From NCBI GenBank assembly GCA_900544195.1, contig UQUJ01000036.1:1-32485 (forward strand): a stretch of 32,485 bases of DNA, written 5' to 3'. The notes below the pieces were generated by a model, which was not told the origin of the DNA, did not search any database, and saw only the letters and a program-made list of their open reading frames with translations. Each line of letters starts with the position of its first letter. Positions within the stretch are counted from its first letter, which is position 1. This stretch comes from an uncultured Alistipes sp. (GTDB taxonomy: Bacteria > Bacteroidota > Bacteroidia > Bacteroidales > UBA932). Made by a program: the position numbers and the translations under genes. Positions 1-7,702 of this stretch are shown in pieces.

Positions 1-31
1 TCCTCATAAATCTGACACAAAATTTAGTTCA

Positions 32-70
32 ACTTATTTTTTAACGCTTACTAAATGTCTGCAAAATTAC
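32..70 (-). promoter_or_regulatory. Leftward promoter and leader element, copy 1 (truncated by window edge)
   Basis: On the minus strand 62-69 reads TAATTTTG, a match to the Bacteroidota -7 element TAnnTTTG. It is followed by a leader that includes the reverse complement of the 18-mer at 32-49. The same 18-mer occurs at 4556-4573, again just downstream (minus strand) of a TAnnTTTG element. The transcript would run off the left edge, so the gene it serves is not visible. That it is an active promoter is inference. Confidence 0.4.
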
Positions 71-78
71 TACTTTTG
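71..78 (+). promoter_or_regulatory. Promoter -7 element for pfkA
   Basis: TACTTTTG matches the Bacteroidota -7 consensus TAnnTTTG and lies 38 nt upstream of the pfkA ATG. The -33 position about 20 nt upstream (CTTA, 47-50) is a poor match to TTTG. The expected transcription start is near 84. Confidence 0.5.
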
Positions 79-116
79 CATGATAGTATAAAGAATTAAT
101 TCAGTTAACAAGTATT

Positions 117-1097
117 ATGAAAGAGATAAAGACAATCGGAGTTTTGACGTCAGGCGGAGACGCTCCGGGAATGAATGCGGCCATCAGGGCCGTGACCCGC
201 GCGGCGATCTACAACGGATGGAAGGTTATGGGTATCTATCGCGGCTACGAAGGTCTCATCAACGGTGATCTCAAGGAACTTACGACAGAAAGTGTCAGCA
301 ACACCATCCAGAGGGGCGGAACGATTCTGAAGACCGCCCGCAGCGAGGAGTTCATGACGGTGGAAGGACGCAAGAAGGCCTACGACAATCTCGTGAAGTT
401 CGGAGTTGACGCGTTGATCGTTATCGGAGGCAACGGATCCCTTGCGGGGGCGCAGGATTTCGCCCGGGAATATGACATCCCGATCATCGGTCTGCCAGGT
501 ACGATTGACAATGACCTTTACGGTACGGACTCCACAATCGGTTATGACACGGCGCTTAACACCATCGTCGAGTGCGTGGACAAGATCAGGGACACGGCCA
601 CCTCCCACGACCGCATATTCTTTGTCGAGGTTATGGGGCGTGACGCCGGTTTCCTGGCGCAGAACTCCGCCATCGCCGTCGGTGCCGAGGCCGCCATCAT
701 CCCTGAGGACCAGACCGACATCGACCAGCTGGAGAAATTCATCGAACACGGCTGCCGCAAGAGCAAGAACAGCTCGATTGTGATCGTCTCCGAAAGCCCG
801 AAGGACGGGGGAGCGATGCACTACGCCGAAAGGGTGAGGAAGGAGTATCCTGAATATGATGTCCGTGTCACCATCCTGGGCCATCTCCAGCGTGGAGGAT
901 GCCCTTCCGCCTACGACAGGATTCTCGCCAGCCGCCTCGGCTACGCCAGCATCGAGGCTCTGCAGGAGGGCCAGCGGAACATCATGGTAGGTGTCTCCAA
1001 CAACGAGATCGTTTACGTTCCTGTCGGAAAGGCCATCAAACTGGATAAACCGATTGACAAGGAACTCATCAACGTTCTGGCCGTCCTGTCCATTTAG
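117..1097 (+). CDS. pfkA: ATP-dependent 6-phosphofructokinase
   Basis: Phosphorylates fructose 6-phosphate to fructose 1,6-bisphosphate, the committed step of glycolysis, in the cytoplasm. The 326-residue length fits the short bacterial PfkA family. Visible motifs are the nucleotide-binding GGDAPGMN near residues 13-20, PGTIDND at 127-133 with the expected catalytic Asp131, VEVMGRDAG, and GHLQRGG near the sugar-phosphate site. PGTIDND rather than PKTIDND points to ATP rather than pyrophosphate as donor. The usual GGDGS loop reads GGNGS (Asn106), so the Mg-ATP-contacting Asp is replaced while the ATP-type Gly is kept. It is a single gene with its own promoter upstream and a strong terminator at 1257-1302. 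The identification is secure; the effect of Asn106 is unknown. Confidence 0.95.
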   Translation: MKEIKTIGVLTSGGDAPGMNAAIRAVTRAAIYNGWKVMGIYRGYEGLINGDLKELTTESVSNTIQRGGTILKTARSEEFMTVEGRKKAYDNLVKFGVDALIVIGGNGSLAGAQDFAREYDIPIIGLPGTIDNDLYGTDSTIGYDTALNTIVECVDKIRDTATSHDRIFFVEVMGRDAGFLAQNSAIAVGAEAAIIPEDQTDIDQLEKFIEHGCRKSKNSSIVIVSESPKDGGAMHYAERVRKEYPEYDVRVTILGHLQRGGCPSAYDRILASRLGYASIEALQEGQRNIMVGVSNNEIVYVPVGKAIKLDKPIDKELINVLAVLSI

Positions 1098-1134
1098 CCT
1101 CCTTCGCCGCGTTCCGCTCATTGTCATAGTCTCC

Positions 1135-1235
1135 TTTTGGGTGCTCTGTGGGCTGCGTGGCAGGTAAGTCATGAGCTACACTGTGGAGGCATCTTCCACG
1201 ATTTTGGGCGCTCTGTGGGCTGCGTGGCAGATAAG
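1135..1235. repeat. 34-bp direct repeat pair downstream of pfkA
   Basis: Copies at 1135-1168 and 1202-1235 match at 32 of 34 positions, with a core of CTCTGTGGGCTGCGTGGCAG. They are offset by 67 nt, which is not a multiple of three, so a repeated peptide is unlikely. Between them lies a small hairpin (GTGGA...TCCAC). The 420-nt gap between pfkA and the next gene also holds the terminator at 1257-1302; I see no gene in it. Confidence 0.8.
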
Positions 1236-1256
1236 AGGTTGAATATTAATTAGATA

Positions 1257-1302
1257 AGCATTGACCTGGTGCCGATTATGGCACAAGGTCAATGCTTTTA
1301 TT
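1257..1302 (+). terminator. Rho-independent terminator of pfkA
   Basis: A 17-bp stem with one mismatch (1257-1273 pairing with 1280-1296), a 6-nt loop and a following T-rich tract. It is placed correctly to end the pfkA transcript. The A-rich left flank may let it also stop leftward transcripts from the beta-helix gene. Confidence 0.85.
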
Positions 1303-1518
1303 GTTGACAGTCAGCTATTTAAGTGCCACGCCCCCTGTATGTCACCGCAGGGCACTTCATGGCAGGATGCATTCTCTCTTTTTTAGAATGAATATGTCCG
1401 GCTGTGCTTGTTTTACGAACTGTAATGGAAGTTCCGGTGGCGGTGAGGCCGCGGCGGCCATTCACCCGGACAGGGCGCTCGAAGCGCGTAGGCCGCCATA
1501 TTCATACATAACACACAA

Positions 1519-3141
1519 CTATTGAGGCATCTGTGCTCCGTACCCCGGCATCGCACCGAAGAGCAGGAGCGCCTTCTCCCAATTGTAGCGGTTGGCATAC
1601 ATCGTGACCTTGGAGGTCATTGTGCCGATCTGGTTCATGCCAAGCGCCGAACGGAAGGTGTTCACCGCCGAATTCGGGTTGTGTTGCATCTCGGCCGTGT
1701 AAGATGCGTTGAGGAATCCCTTCAGATAGGCCTCGTCAATCTTGCCCTTGAATATGTTCGCGTCCTGAACCGTCGTGTTGCCGCTCTCGGAGTCGATGTA
1801 TTCAACGTCGGAGAAATCCGCGCTGCTGATGTTGATGAAATTGCCGCCGCCAGGGATAGAAAGGTCGCCCATCCTGTTGAGGAAGAACACGTTGTTCTCC
1901 ACAACAGTGTTGCGGGTGGCCTCACGGTTCTTGTCGCTGTCGATGTGCGTGTAGTCAAGCGCCGTGAACATCGAGCAGCCAAAGATGTTGTTGGCCAGAT
2001 GGCAATCCGTGCCAGGCTGGAAACGGAAACCATAGCCCATGGTCTCAAGGTTTTGCTTGAACGACCACATGAACAGCACCGTGTTGTTGGTGAAGTCAAT
2101 CCTGGAATTCTCCTTCGGATCCGAGCCGCGGGCATCCATAGCCTCCATCCTGCAGTTCACGAATATGTTGTTGTCAATCGTCAGGCTACCCCTGAAAAGG
2201 CCAAGGATCACATGGTTAGGGGCGTTGATGAACGCACAGTCGTGAACGGTCAGATCCACGTTCGAGTTGTTCAGGTAGAGGATGCAGGTCTCCTTCGTGT
2301 AGGTCTCCAGATTGGAGAGATCCGCACCGCCCATTCCCTTGGATCCGATAGGATTCATCTTGGTGGTCTCGACACCGGCCGGCTGACCCTTCTGCTCCTC
2401 GTCGTTGCCGGCATAGTAAGAGATCGAGTTGCCGCGGTCGAAGATGATGCCGTCGAACAGCACGTCCGGATTCCTGTACTCAAGATTGTTGTTGTACTTG
2501 GCCACATTGACCTCCAGCTGAACAGTAGGAGCCTTGGCGCTGCCGTTGGACTCAGGAGTAGGCTGGATCAGTGTGCGATAGGTCAGGATGTCGCGGGCGG
2601 TGAAGTCCTCGTTGAAACCGCCATAGATGTAGACTGGCTTGCGGACGAAGATGTTTCCCGAGCGGAGCATGCCGTAATAGTTGCCCTCGGCCACATAGAC
2701 AGTGGCGCCGGCAGGAGCGATGTCCAAAGCCTTCTGCAGATTCTTCACAGGAGTCTGAGGGCTGAGGCCGTCGTTCTTGTTGTTGCCGGCCTCGCTGACA
2801 TAGTAGATGGTGCCGCCGGAGTTGCCGGCCACTGATCCATTGCCAGCCACGGCTCCGCCGCCTGCAGCCGAACCTTTACCGACAGTCGGAGCGTGTCCCT
2901 TCCCGGAACGTCCTCTTCCCGCGTTGGTCACTCCCTTCTCAATGGCGTCCTCCGCTTTGTCCAATGTCTTCTGGATAGCCCTGTCAGCGCCCATGGTAGT
3001 CCTGGTCTTGACCGCGTTCTTGGCACGCTTGCCGATCTGGTTCAAGACGCTCTGCCCCTGGGCCGGAGCGCTCAAGGATAATGCGAGAGCAAAGGCCAGA
3101 GCCAGGCCAAACGCTTTCCTCATGTTTGATAGAATTTTCAT
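1519..3141 (-). CDS. Secreted right-handed beta-helix protein (DUF1565-like)
   Basis: A 540-residue exported protein. Residues 1-29 form a signal peptide (basic start, long Ala/Leu core, AQG-Q cleavage site). Residues 30-72 are basic and probably helical, 74-110 are a Gly/Ala/Ser-rich linker, and from about 111 the chain has the opening typical of parallel beta-helix/DUF1565 proteins (YYVSEAGNNKNDGLSPQTP, then a periodic VYVAEGNYYG / VYIYGGF / NNIF pattern). Such folds often bind or cleave polysaccharides, but I see no catalytic set, so no activity is assigned. It lies 62 nt downstream of the TMEM43-like gene on the same strand with no clear terminator between, so co-transcription is likely. 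The N-terminal helix plus flexible linker suggests a domain separate from the beta-helix. Confidence 0.75.
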   Translation of the reverse strand: MKILSNMRKAFGLALAFALALSLSAPAQGQSVLNQIGKRAKNAVKTRTTMGADRAIQKTLDKAEDAIEKGVTNAGRGRSGKGHAPTVGKGSAAGGGAVAGNGSVAGNSGGTIYYVSEAGNNKNDGLSPQTPVKNLQKALDIAPAGATVYVAEGNYYGMLRSGNIFVRKPVYIYGGFNEDFTARDILTYRTLIQPTPESNGSAKAPTVQLEVNVAKYNNNLEYRNPDVLFDGIIFDRGNSISYYAGNDEEQKGQPAGVETTKMNPIGSKGMGGADLSNLETYTKETCILYLNNSNVDLTVHDCAFINAPNHVILGLFRGSLTIDNNIFVNCRMEAMDARGSDPKENSRIDFTNNTVLFMWSFKQNLETMGYGFRFQPGTDCHLANNIFGCSMFTALDYTHIDSDKNREATRNTVVENNVFFLNRMGDLSIPGGGNFINISSADFSDVEYIDSESGNTTVQDANIFKGKIDEAYLKGFLNASYTAEMQHNPNSAVNTFRSALGMNQIGTMTSKVTMYANRYNWEKALLLFGAMPGYGAQMPQ

Positions 3142-3203
3142 AATTTGTTGATTTTATGCTATTTGATAATTATCATTACACGTAAGTAACCCTATCAGAC
3201 CAC

Positions 3204-4385
3204 TCACGCTGTCTGCACCTTTTTCTTTCCGCGCGCAAGGAAGATGACCAGCGCGACGGCGATCACAATCAGGGATATTCCCAGAACAGGTCTGTAGGCA
3301 AGCCAAGCGATGGCGATCACGATGAAGGACCAGGCGAAGCCGACAAGCGAGCAGACCAGACCGACACCGGCCCCGATGATGTTGGCGATGAACGGAACCA
3401 CCTTGGCGAGAGTCTCGATGAAGCCGAAGATGCCCTTCAGACCTCCGATCACAAGGAATATACCCAGAATTCTGAGGATCCAGAGCCAGATCTTGTTGGC
3501 CGAGTGCTGACCCTCGTACATCTGGTCGGCGGACTTCACACCCATCTCAAGCACGCTGAAAGACTTGCCGTTCTTGGCCGTGAATGGCACGAACGTGTCG
3601 CCGCTGACCTGAGCCATAAGGGATACCTCGCCCGGAAGGACCTTTGTGAAGGTCACGCGCACATCACCGACCTGCGGAGTGCCGGAATTGGAGCCGAAGC
3701 TGATCACATTGTTCTGAACCTTGACAGTAAGTGTGGTGTCTACCTGGCATTCCTCCTTGAACAGTTCGTTGGAGATCCTTTCGTTGTCCTTCTCAGAGAA
3801 GACATAAGGCTGATCGCCGGAAATGGATGAGATCTGGCTCTTTGTCAGGCGGTAGGCTCCGAAGGAAACGTTCTCGGCGGTCTGTCTCAGATCGTCAATC
3901 GCGATTCTGATCCTGTTCGCCCCCTGATACTCAGGATCGTGGAAATTTTCTGAAGCCACAGGGGAATTTACCCATTTCTTCTCATACGTGTAGGTCGTGA
4001 CGGTCTCCTGGCCTCCACCGATCTTGTCCTTGGTCTGACTCTTGGAGTTCTCCACCCACTGATAGTACTCAACCTTTCTGTTGAACTTCACCGCGGTCAC
4101 CCCTACTCCGAAATCGGAATCGATGAGCGAGTCGATGGTGGCGGTCATTCCTGTCGCATGGACAAGCTTGCCGTCGAACTGAGGGTCGATGGTGCCGATG
4201 TCTGTCATCTCGACCGTCACGCCGGCGGCCTCGTTGAGCATTTTGGTTGTCTTGACGGCTCTGCCTTCGTTCCACCAAAGGAGGATGGTGCCGACAATAA
4301 AGAGGAGGATACCTGAACCGATGCCTCCGAAGGATTTTTTCACGCGCTGACCATAGGTGGTCGTTGTTGTTTCTGTGTAAGCCAT
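3204..4385 (-). CDS. TMEM43 family membrane protein
   Basis: A 393-residue membrane protein resembling the TMEM43/DUF1625 family. One hydrophobic segment lies near residues 22-38 (GILLFIVGTILLWWNEGRAV). A long soluble region with the family's EYYQWVE stretch and a FHDPEY segment follows, and then a C-terminal cluster of about four hydrophobic helices (about 299-318, 328-350, 351-365, 369-386) and a basic tail. The WWNEGRAV motif after the first helix is characteristic. The molecular function in bacteria is not known to me. The ATG at 4385 is preceded by a long leader that contains a repeated element (4466-4573). Likely first gene of a unit with the beta-helix gene downstream. Confidence 0.8.
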   Translation of the reverse strand: MAYTETTTTTYGQRVKKSFGGIGSGILLFIVGTILLWWNEGRAVKTTKMLNEAAGVTVEMTDIGTIDPQFDGKLVHATGMTATIDSLIDSDFGVGVTAVKFNRKVEYYQWVENSKSQTKDKIGGGQETVTTYTYEKKWVNSPVASENFHDPEYQGANRIRIAIDDLRQTAENVSFGAYRLTKSQISSISGDQPYVFSEKDNERISNELFKEECQVDTTLTVKVQNNVISFGSNSGTPQVGDVRVTFTKVLPGEVSLMAQVSGDTFVPFTAKNGKSFSVLEMGVKSADQMYEGQHSANKIWLWILRILGIFLVIGGLKGIFGFIETLAKVVPFIANIIGAGVGLVCSLVGFAWSFIVIAIAWLAYRPVLGISLIVIAVALVIFLARGKKKVQTA

Positions 4386-4465
4386 AGAAATAGTTTTATT
4401 AATTATGATTCTTTTATAGTAATCCTTAAAAAATAACTTGGTGATCTTTGATTGTCTTTTCGGTC

Positions 4466-4573
4466 TATATGTCTCTTCTCATCAGTCATGCGCCGCCGGC
4501 ACGCTCCTTCCTCCAAAAGACATCTATCCTCGAAAATGCCGCCAGATCTTTACCGACTTATTTTTTAACGCTT
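4466..4573 (-). repeat. Dispersed leader element, copy 2
   Basis: Segment 4466-4513 aligns over its whole length with 31248-31298, including a shared ATCAGTCATG block and a hairpin. On the minus strand the hairpin is GTGCC-loop-GGCGC here and GTGCC-loop-GGCAC in the other copy, so pairing is kept (one U-G wobble) only when read leftward. The 18-mer 4556-4573 recurs exactly at 32-49. The element lies in the 5' leader of the TMEM43-like gene, between the -7 box at 4586-4593 and the ATG at 4385. Confidence 0.65.
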
Positions 4574-4585
4574 GCATAAGTGTCG

Positions 4586-4593
4586 CAAAGTTA
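4586..4593 (-). promoter_or_regulatory. Promoter -7 element for the TMEM43/beta-helix unit
   Basis: On the minus strand this reads TAACTTTG, a match to TAnnTTTG. It would give a leader of nearly 200 nt before the ATG at 4385. No good TTTG is seen at the -33 position. Confidence 0.5.
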
Positions 4594-4611
4594 GCCGGTA
4601 TGCCCCAAAAT

Positions 4612-4654
4612 AAATATGGCCAAAGAGGCAAAATGTGTCTCTTTGGCCATATTT
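4612..4654 (-). terminator. Terminator of the TPR-AraC regulator gene
   Basis: A perfect 16-bp stem (4612-4627 with 4639-4654) with an 11-nt loop, 26 nt beyond the stop codon at 4680. The minus-strand tail is T-rich. It would isolate the regulator from the promoter at 4586-4593. Confidence 0.85.
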
Positions 4655-4679
4655 TGACAAAATCAGCGTTGAAATTCCG

Positions 4680-6311
4680 CTATTGTCCGATGTTGCCGTC
4701 CCGCCATTGCTTCGGCGTCGTGCCTGTGACTTTTTTGAACAAGGTTATGAAATATGACACATCGTTGATGCCGCAAAGCATGGCGACTTCGGAGACAGGC
4801 TTGTCCTTCTGTCCGCTTAAAATTTCCTTGGCCATCTCTATCCTGACCTCGGTCACCAGAGCGCTGCTGCTGCCACCGGTCTGGGCCTTGATCTGGCGGT
4901 TAAGATTCGACCTCGTGGTGCAGAGCACGGCGGCGGCCTCTTGAAGATCCACTTCCTTCCCTTCCATGATCTGCTTTCTGATCTCGGCCTTCAACGGCTC
5001 GACCACATCCCGCTCCGGAGTCTGAGACGGACGTGAGGCAGTGCGCTTCCTTGCCGCGTCGAGTTTTGCCATCGTGTCATCCAGGATGAATTTTATCGAC
5101 TTGTTCCTCCGGGCGAGAAACCAGATCGCGAACGCCAGCAAGGCGACGGCTGCGATGCAACACCACAGAATCCGGCGCTTGGAGTTCAGATGATGGTCTC
5201 GCTCGCTGGTGATCTGCTCATTGCGGTAGCGGGCGTTATATTCATTGAGACCTTGATTCATCTCGCTGTTATAGAGAGAGTCCTTGATGTGTGTGTACTG
5301 CATCAGATGCTCTACGGCTTCATTGGAATTGCGGGGGGTCAAAGCCCTGCTTAGCCCGTAGTGCGAGTGGCTCTTGTTGTAAGCGTCCCCTTTATCCGTG
5401 AAAACTTTCAGAGCCGCACGGAAATATTCGACAGCCTTCTCATTGTCTCCTTTTTGGAGACATAAGTCACCCAGATGGTTGCAGCTGATGGCCCATGATT
5501 GCAGGTTCCCGGCCTTTTCCAACTCCGGCAGCGCCTCAAGAAGGGACTTCTCCGCATCGTCATGCCTGCCGAGGGCAATCTGCGCCGCCGCCATCTGCGA
5601 CAGCCGGACCGCAGCCTTGTCTTCCAGCCCCATGGCCTTGTTGATGTCATAGGCGCGGCGGGAATATTCAAGGCTCCTCTCATCCTCGCCCATGCTGTGG
5701 TGGATCTCCGCAGCCATGCCGCAGCGCACAGCCAGTTTCAGCGAATCATTCCGCTTCTCACAGATGCGGATAGCCTCAAGAACGTATTTCACGCCCTCCG
5801 CCGGCTGCTTCGACGCAAGACAGATTCCAGCCAAAGTGTTCAATGAATATGTGATCCGCTCCTCATCCTGAAGCTCACGTCCCAGCGCAAGGGTCGCTTT
5901 CGCGTATTCCAGCGACTTATGGAAGTCTGACTTCCGGAAGTACGCTATGGAGAGGATGTTGTCGCAATCGCACTCTATTTCCTTGGCGGACACTTTACGG
6001 CTGAGGCTCAGCGCCTTGCTTGAATATTCAATGGATCTGTCATAATCCTGGATGTCATAGTACCATTCTCCCGCCCAGTACAAAGTCAGAGCCTTGACAC
6101 TGTCCGCTTCGCTTCCTGGAATCAACTCGACGGTGTTCTCGGTGAATCCACTTTCGGCCAGATACCTAAAGAATGCTTCCGCTGTCCGCGCGGCTTGAGA
6201 GCCTTTTTGGTGATTGAATGCCGTTACAAGTGAGTCCACCACATTCTCCGAATATGCGGACAAGGTGAACAGAAGGAATATATTTGTCAGTACAATTCTT
6301 ATAGGTGTCAT
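4680..6311 (-). CDS. Membrane-anchored TPR sensor with C-terminal AraC-type DNA-binding domain
   Basis: A 543-residue one-component regulator of a type common in Bacteroidota. Residues 1-21 look like a signal peptide or anchor. Residues about 60-340 are tetratricopeptide repeats (for example YDRSIEYSSKALSLS, NEKAVEYFRAALKVF). A transmembrane helix lies near 381-400 (WCCIAAVALLAFAIWFLARR). A basic linker follows, and residues about 455-540 form an AraC/XylS double helix-turn-helix ending in VSYFITLFKKVTGTTPKQWR. The layout suggests periplasmic TPRs relaying a signal across the inner membrane to DNA-bound HTHs. There is no receiver or kinase domain. Target genes and ligand are unknown; the adjacent TMEM43/beta-helix unit is one possible target. 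It is a single gene with a terminator at 4612-4654. The divergent gap (6312-6615) to rplM holds the rplM promoter. Confidence 0.88.
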   Translation of the reverse strand: MTPIRIVLTNIFLLFTLSAYSENVVDSLVTAFNHQKGSQAARTAEAFFRYLAESGFTENTVELIPGSEADSVKALTLYWAGEWYYDIQDYDRSIEYSSKALSLSRKVSAKEIECDCDNILSIAYFRKSDFHKSLEYAKATLALGRELQDEERITYSLNTLAGICLASKQPAEGVKYVLEAIRICEKRNDSLKLAVRCGMAAEIHHSMGEDERSLEYSRRAYDINKAMGLEDKAAVRLSQMAAAQIALGRHDDAEKSLLEALPELEKAGNLQSWAISCNHLGDLCLQKGDNEKAVEYFRAALKVFTDKGDAYNKSHSHYGLSRALTPRNSNEAVEHLMQYTHIKDSLYNSEMNQGLNEYNARYRNEQITSERDHHLNSKRRILWCCIAAVALLAFAIWFLARRNKSIKFILDDTMAKLDAARKRTASRPSQTPERDVVEPLKAEIRKQIMEGKEVDLQEAAAVLCTTRSNLNRQIKAQTGGSSSALVTEVRIEMAKEILSGQKDKPVSEVAMLCGINDVSYFITLFKKVTGTTPKQWRDGNIGQ

Positions 6312-6523
6312 ATTCGACTTTGTGGCTGAACCGGCGCCGGTGTGTCTGGCAAAAATCGGCAGACAAATTTGGGGAAAATATCTGAATATTCCTACTTGTG
6401 TCCGCTTTCTCTTCAGTTTTTTTTCTGAAGCGACCGTCTCCGATGGTCCGGCGGATCAATCAACCTGACGGCCTCCGGTCACCAGGTTTGCCGAAGTCTG
6501 GCCGAAACCTATAAAAGAATAGG

Positions 6524-6555
6524 TTTGAATATTTCAGAAAAAATGCCTATATTTG
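6524..6555 (+). promoter_or_regulatory. Promoter of the rplM-rpsI-rpsB-tsf cluster
   Basis: TTTG at 6524-6527 and TATATTTG at 6548-6555, separated by 20 nt, match the Bacteroidota promoter consensus very well. The expected start is near 6561. This excludes in-frame ATG codons upstream of about 6560 as the rplM start. Confidence 0.85.
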
Positions 6556-6615
6556 CGGTCCCTATGTTGTGTAGGGATCGCAATATTTTATGTTAAACCA
6601 TTAAAGATCAAGACA

Positions 6616-7068
6616 GTGGACACACTTAGCTACAAAACAGTCTCCTTGAACAAGGCTACTGTACAGAAAGAGTGGGTTGTCATCGATGCCACGGATCTGG
6701 CACTCGGACGTCTTGCCTCAAGGGTCGCTCTTGTCCTCCGTGGCAAGAACAAACCGGGATTCACCCCTCACGTTGACTGCGGTGACAACGTCATCGTCAT
6801 CAACGCCGAGAAGGTCATCCTCAAGGGCAGCAAGATGACTGATCGTGTTTATGTTCGCTACACCGGTTATCCGGGCGGACAGCGTTTCACGACTCCGAGG
6901 GAGATCCTCGCGAAGAGACCTGCTGAACTCGTCAGGAGAGCAGTGAAGGGTATGCTCCCTAAGACCCGTCTTGGTGACAAGATCATAGGCAACCTGCACG
7001 TTTACGCAGGCCCTGAGCATCCTCACCAGGCACAGAACCCTAGAGAAATTAAGTTGAACGAAATCTAA
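6616..7068 (+). CDS. rplM: 50S ribosomal protein L13
   Basis: Structural protein of the large ribosomal subunit. From the chosen GTG the product is 150 residues, the usual L13 length, and opens with the family start (DTLSYKT) seen in Bacteroidales L13. WVVIDATDLALGRLAS, HVDCGDNVIVINAEKV, YTGYPGGQ and VKGMLPKTRLGDKIIGNLHVYAGPEHPH are conserved L13 blocks. A longer reading frame runs back to 6553, but that start overlaps the -7 box, so GTG 6616 is the supported start. rpsI follows after 8 nt, the near-universal L13-S9 pair. Confidence 0.95.
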   Translation: MDTLSYKTVSLNKATVQKEWVVIDATDLALGRLASRVALVLRGKNKPGFTPHVDCGDNVIVINAEKVILKGSKMTDRVYVRYTGYPGGQRFTTPREILAKRPAELVRRAVKGMLPKTRLGDKIIGNLHVYAGPEHPHQAQNPREIKLNEI

Positions 7069-7076
7069 CAGAGCAA

Positions 7077-7466
7077 ATGGAACAGAAAAACGCCCTTGGA
7101 AGACGTAAATCAGCCGTAGCTCGTGTTTATCTCGCAGCTGGACAAGGTAATGTCACAATCAACGGCCGCAGTGTTGAGGAGTACTTCAAGACTGACGCTC
7201 TCCGTTACATTGTGAACCAGCCTTTCGCGGTTACGAAGACAGAAGGTCAGTTTGACGTGAAGGTTAACGTTGTCGGTGGCGGCACCAAAGGCCAGGCCGA
7301 AGCGATCAGACTCGGAATATCCCGCGCTCTCAGCGATCTGGATAGAGAGGCTTACCGCGCGGCTCTCAAGGCTGAGGGCTTCCTGACACGTGACTCCCGC
7401 GAAGTCGAGAGAAAGAAACCTGGTCAGCCGAGCGCACGTGCACGCTTCCAGTTCAGCAAGCGTTAG
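7077..7466 (+). CDS. rpsI: 30S ribosomal protein S9
   Basis: Small-subunit protein whose C-terminal tail reaches the P-site tRNA. The product has 129 residues, starts with the family's ALGRRKSAVARV, contains QAEAIRLGISRAL, and ends in the conserved basic FQFSKR tail (family ..SKR). It sits 8 nt behind rplM and is translated from the same message. Confidence 0.97.
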   Translation: MEQKNALGRRKSAVARVYLAAGQGNVTINGRSVEEYFKTDALRYIVNQPFAVTKTEGQFDVKVNVVGGGTKGQAEAIRLGISRALSDLDREAYRAALKAEGFLTRDSREVERKKPGQPSARARFQFSKR

Positions 7467-7702
7467 TCTTGTCTGGATTGTCAGCGGCATAAGCTGGTTT
7501 ATGAAAAAGCACAGTCCGGTGCTTCAAATCCCGCGGACTTTTCGCTGGATGAGAATCCGATGAACACTACCGGGGATTGCCGGGACTGCGGAAAATCTCA
7601 GAGACTGGTCGGGGACCACTGCTCAGGGATTGAAGAAAAGAGCCTTCAGGCTGTCGGCAAAAGGTCTGGAGGAAAGTTTAAACAAAAAACAAGAATTTTA
7701 AA
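7467..7702 (+). promoter_or_regulatory. Structured gap / possible leader before rpsB
   Basis: A 236-nt spacer without a convincing gene or TAnnTTTG promoter. It holds at least three perfect small hairpins: AAGCAC/GTGCTT (7507-7524), TGGTC/GACCA (7606-7618) and AGCC/GGCT (7641-7652), plus GC-rich segments that may pair further. Ribosomal protein operons often carry autoregulatory leaders at such positions; that role here is inference. Confidence 0.35.

Noticed and set aside
150..1172. 340-codon open frame antisense to pfkA
   Set aside because: Shadow of a high-GC gene; no domain, no promoter, and pfkA on the other strand is certain.
1443..1497. GGCGGCC...GGCCGCC inverted repeat as terminator of the beta-helix gene
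   Set aside because: Long loop and no T run on the minus strand; too weak to call.
1522..2835. 437-codon open frame antisense to the beta-helix gene
   Set aside because: Composition of an antisense shadow; the opposite frame has a signal peptide and a recognisable fold.
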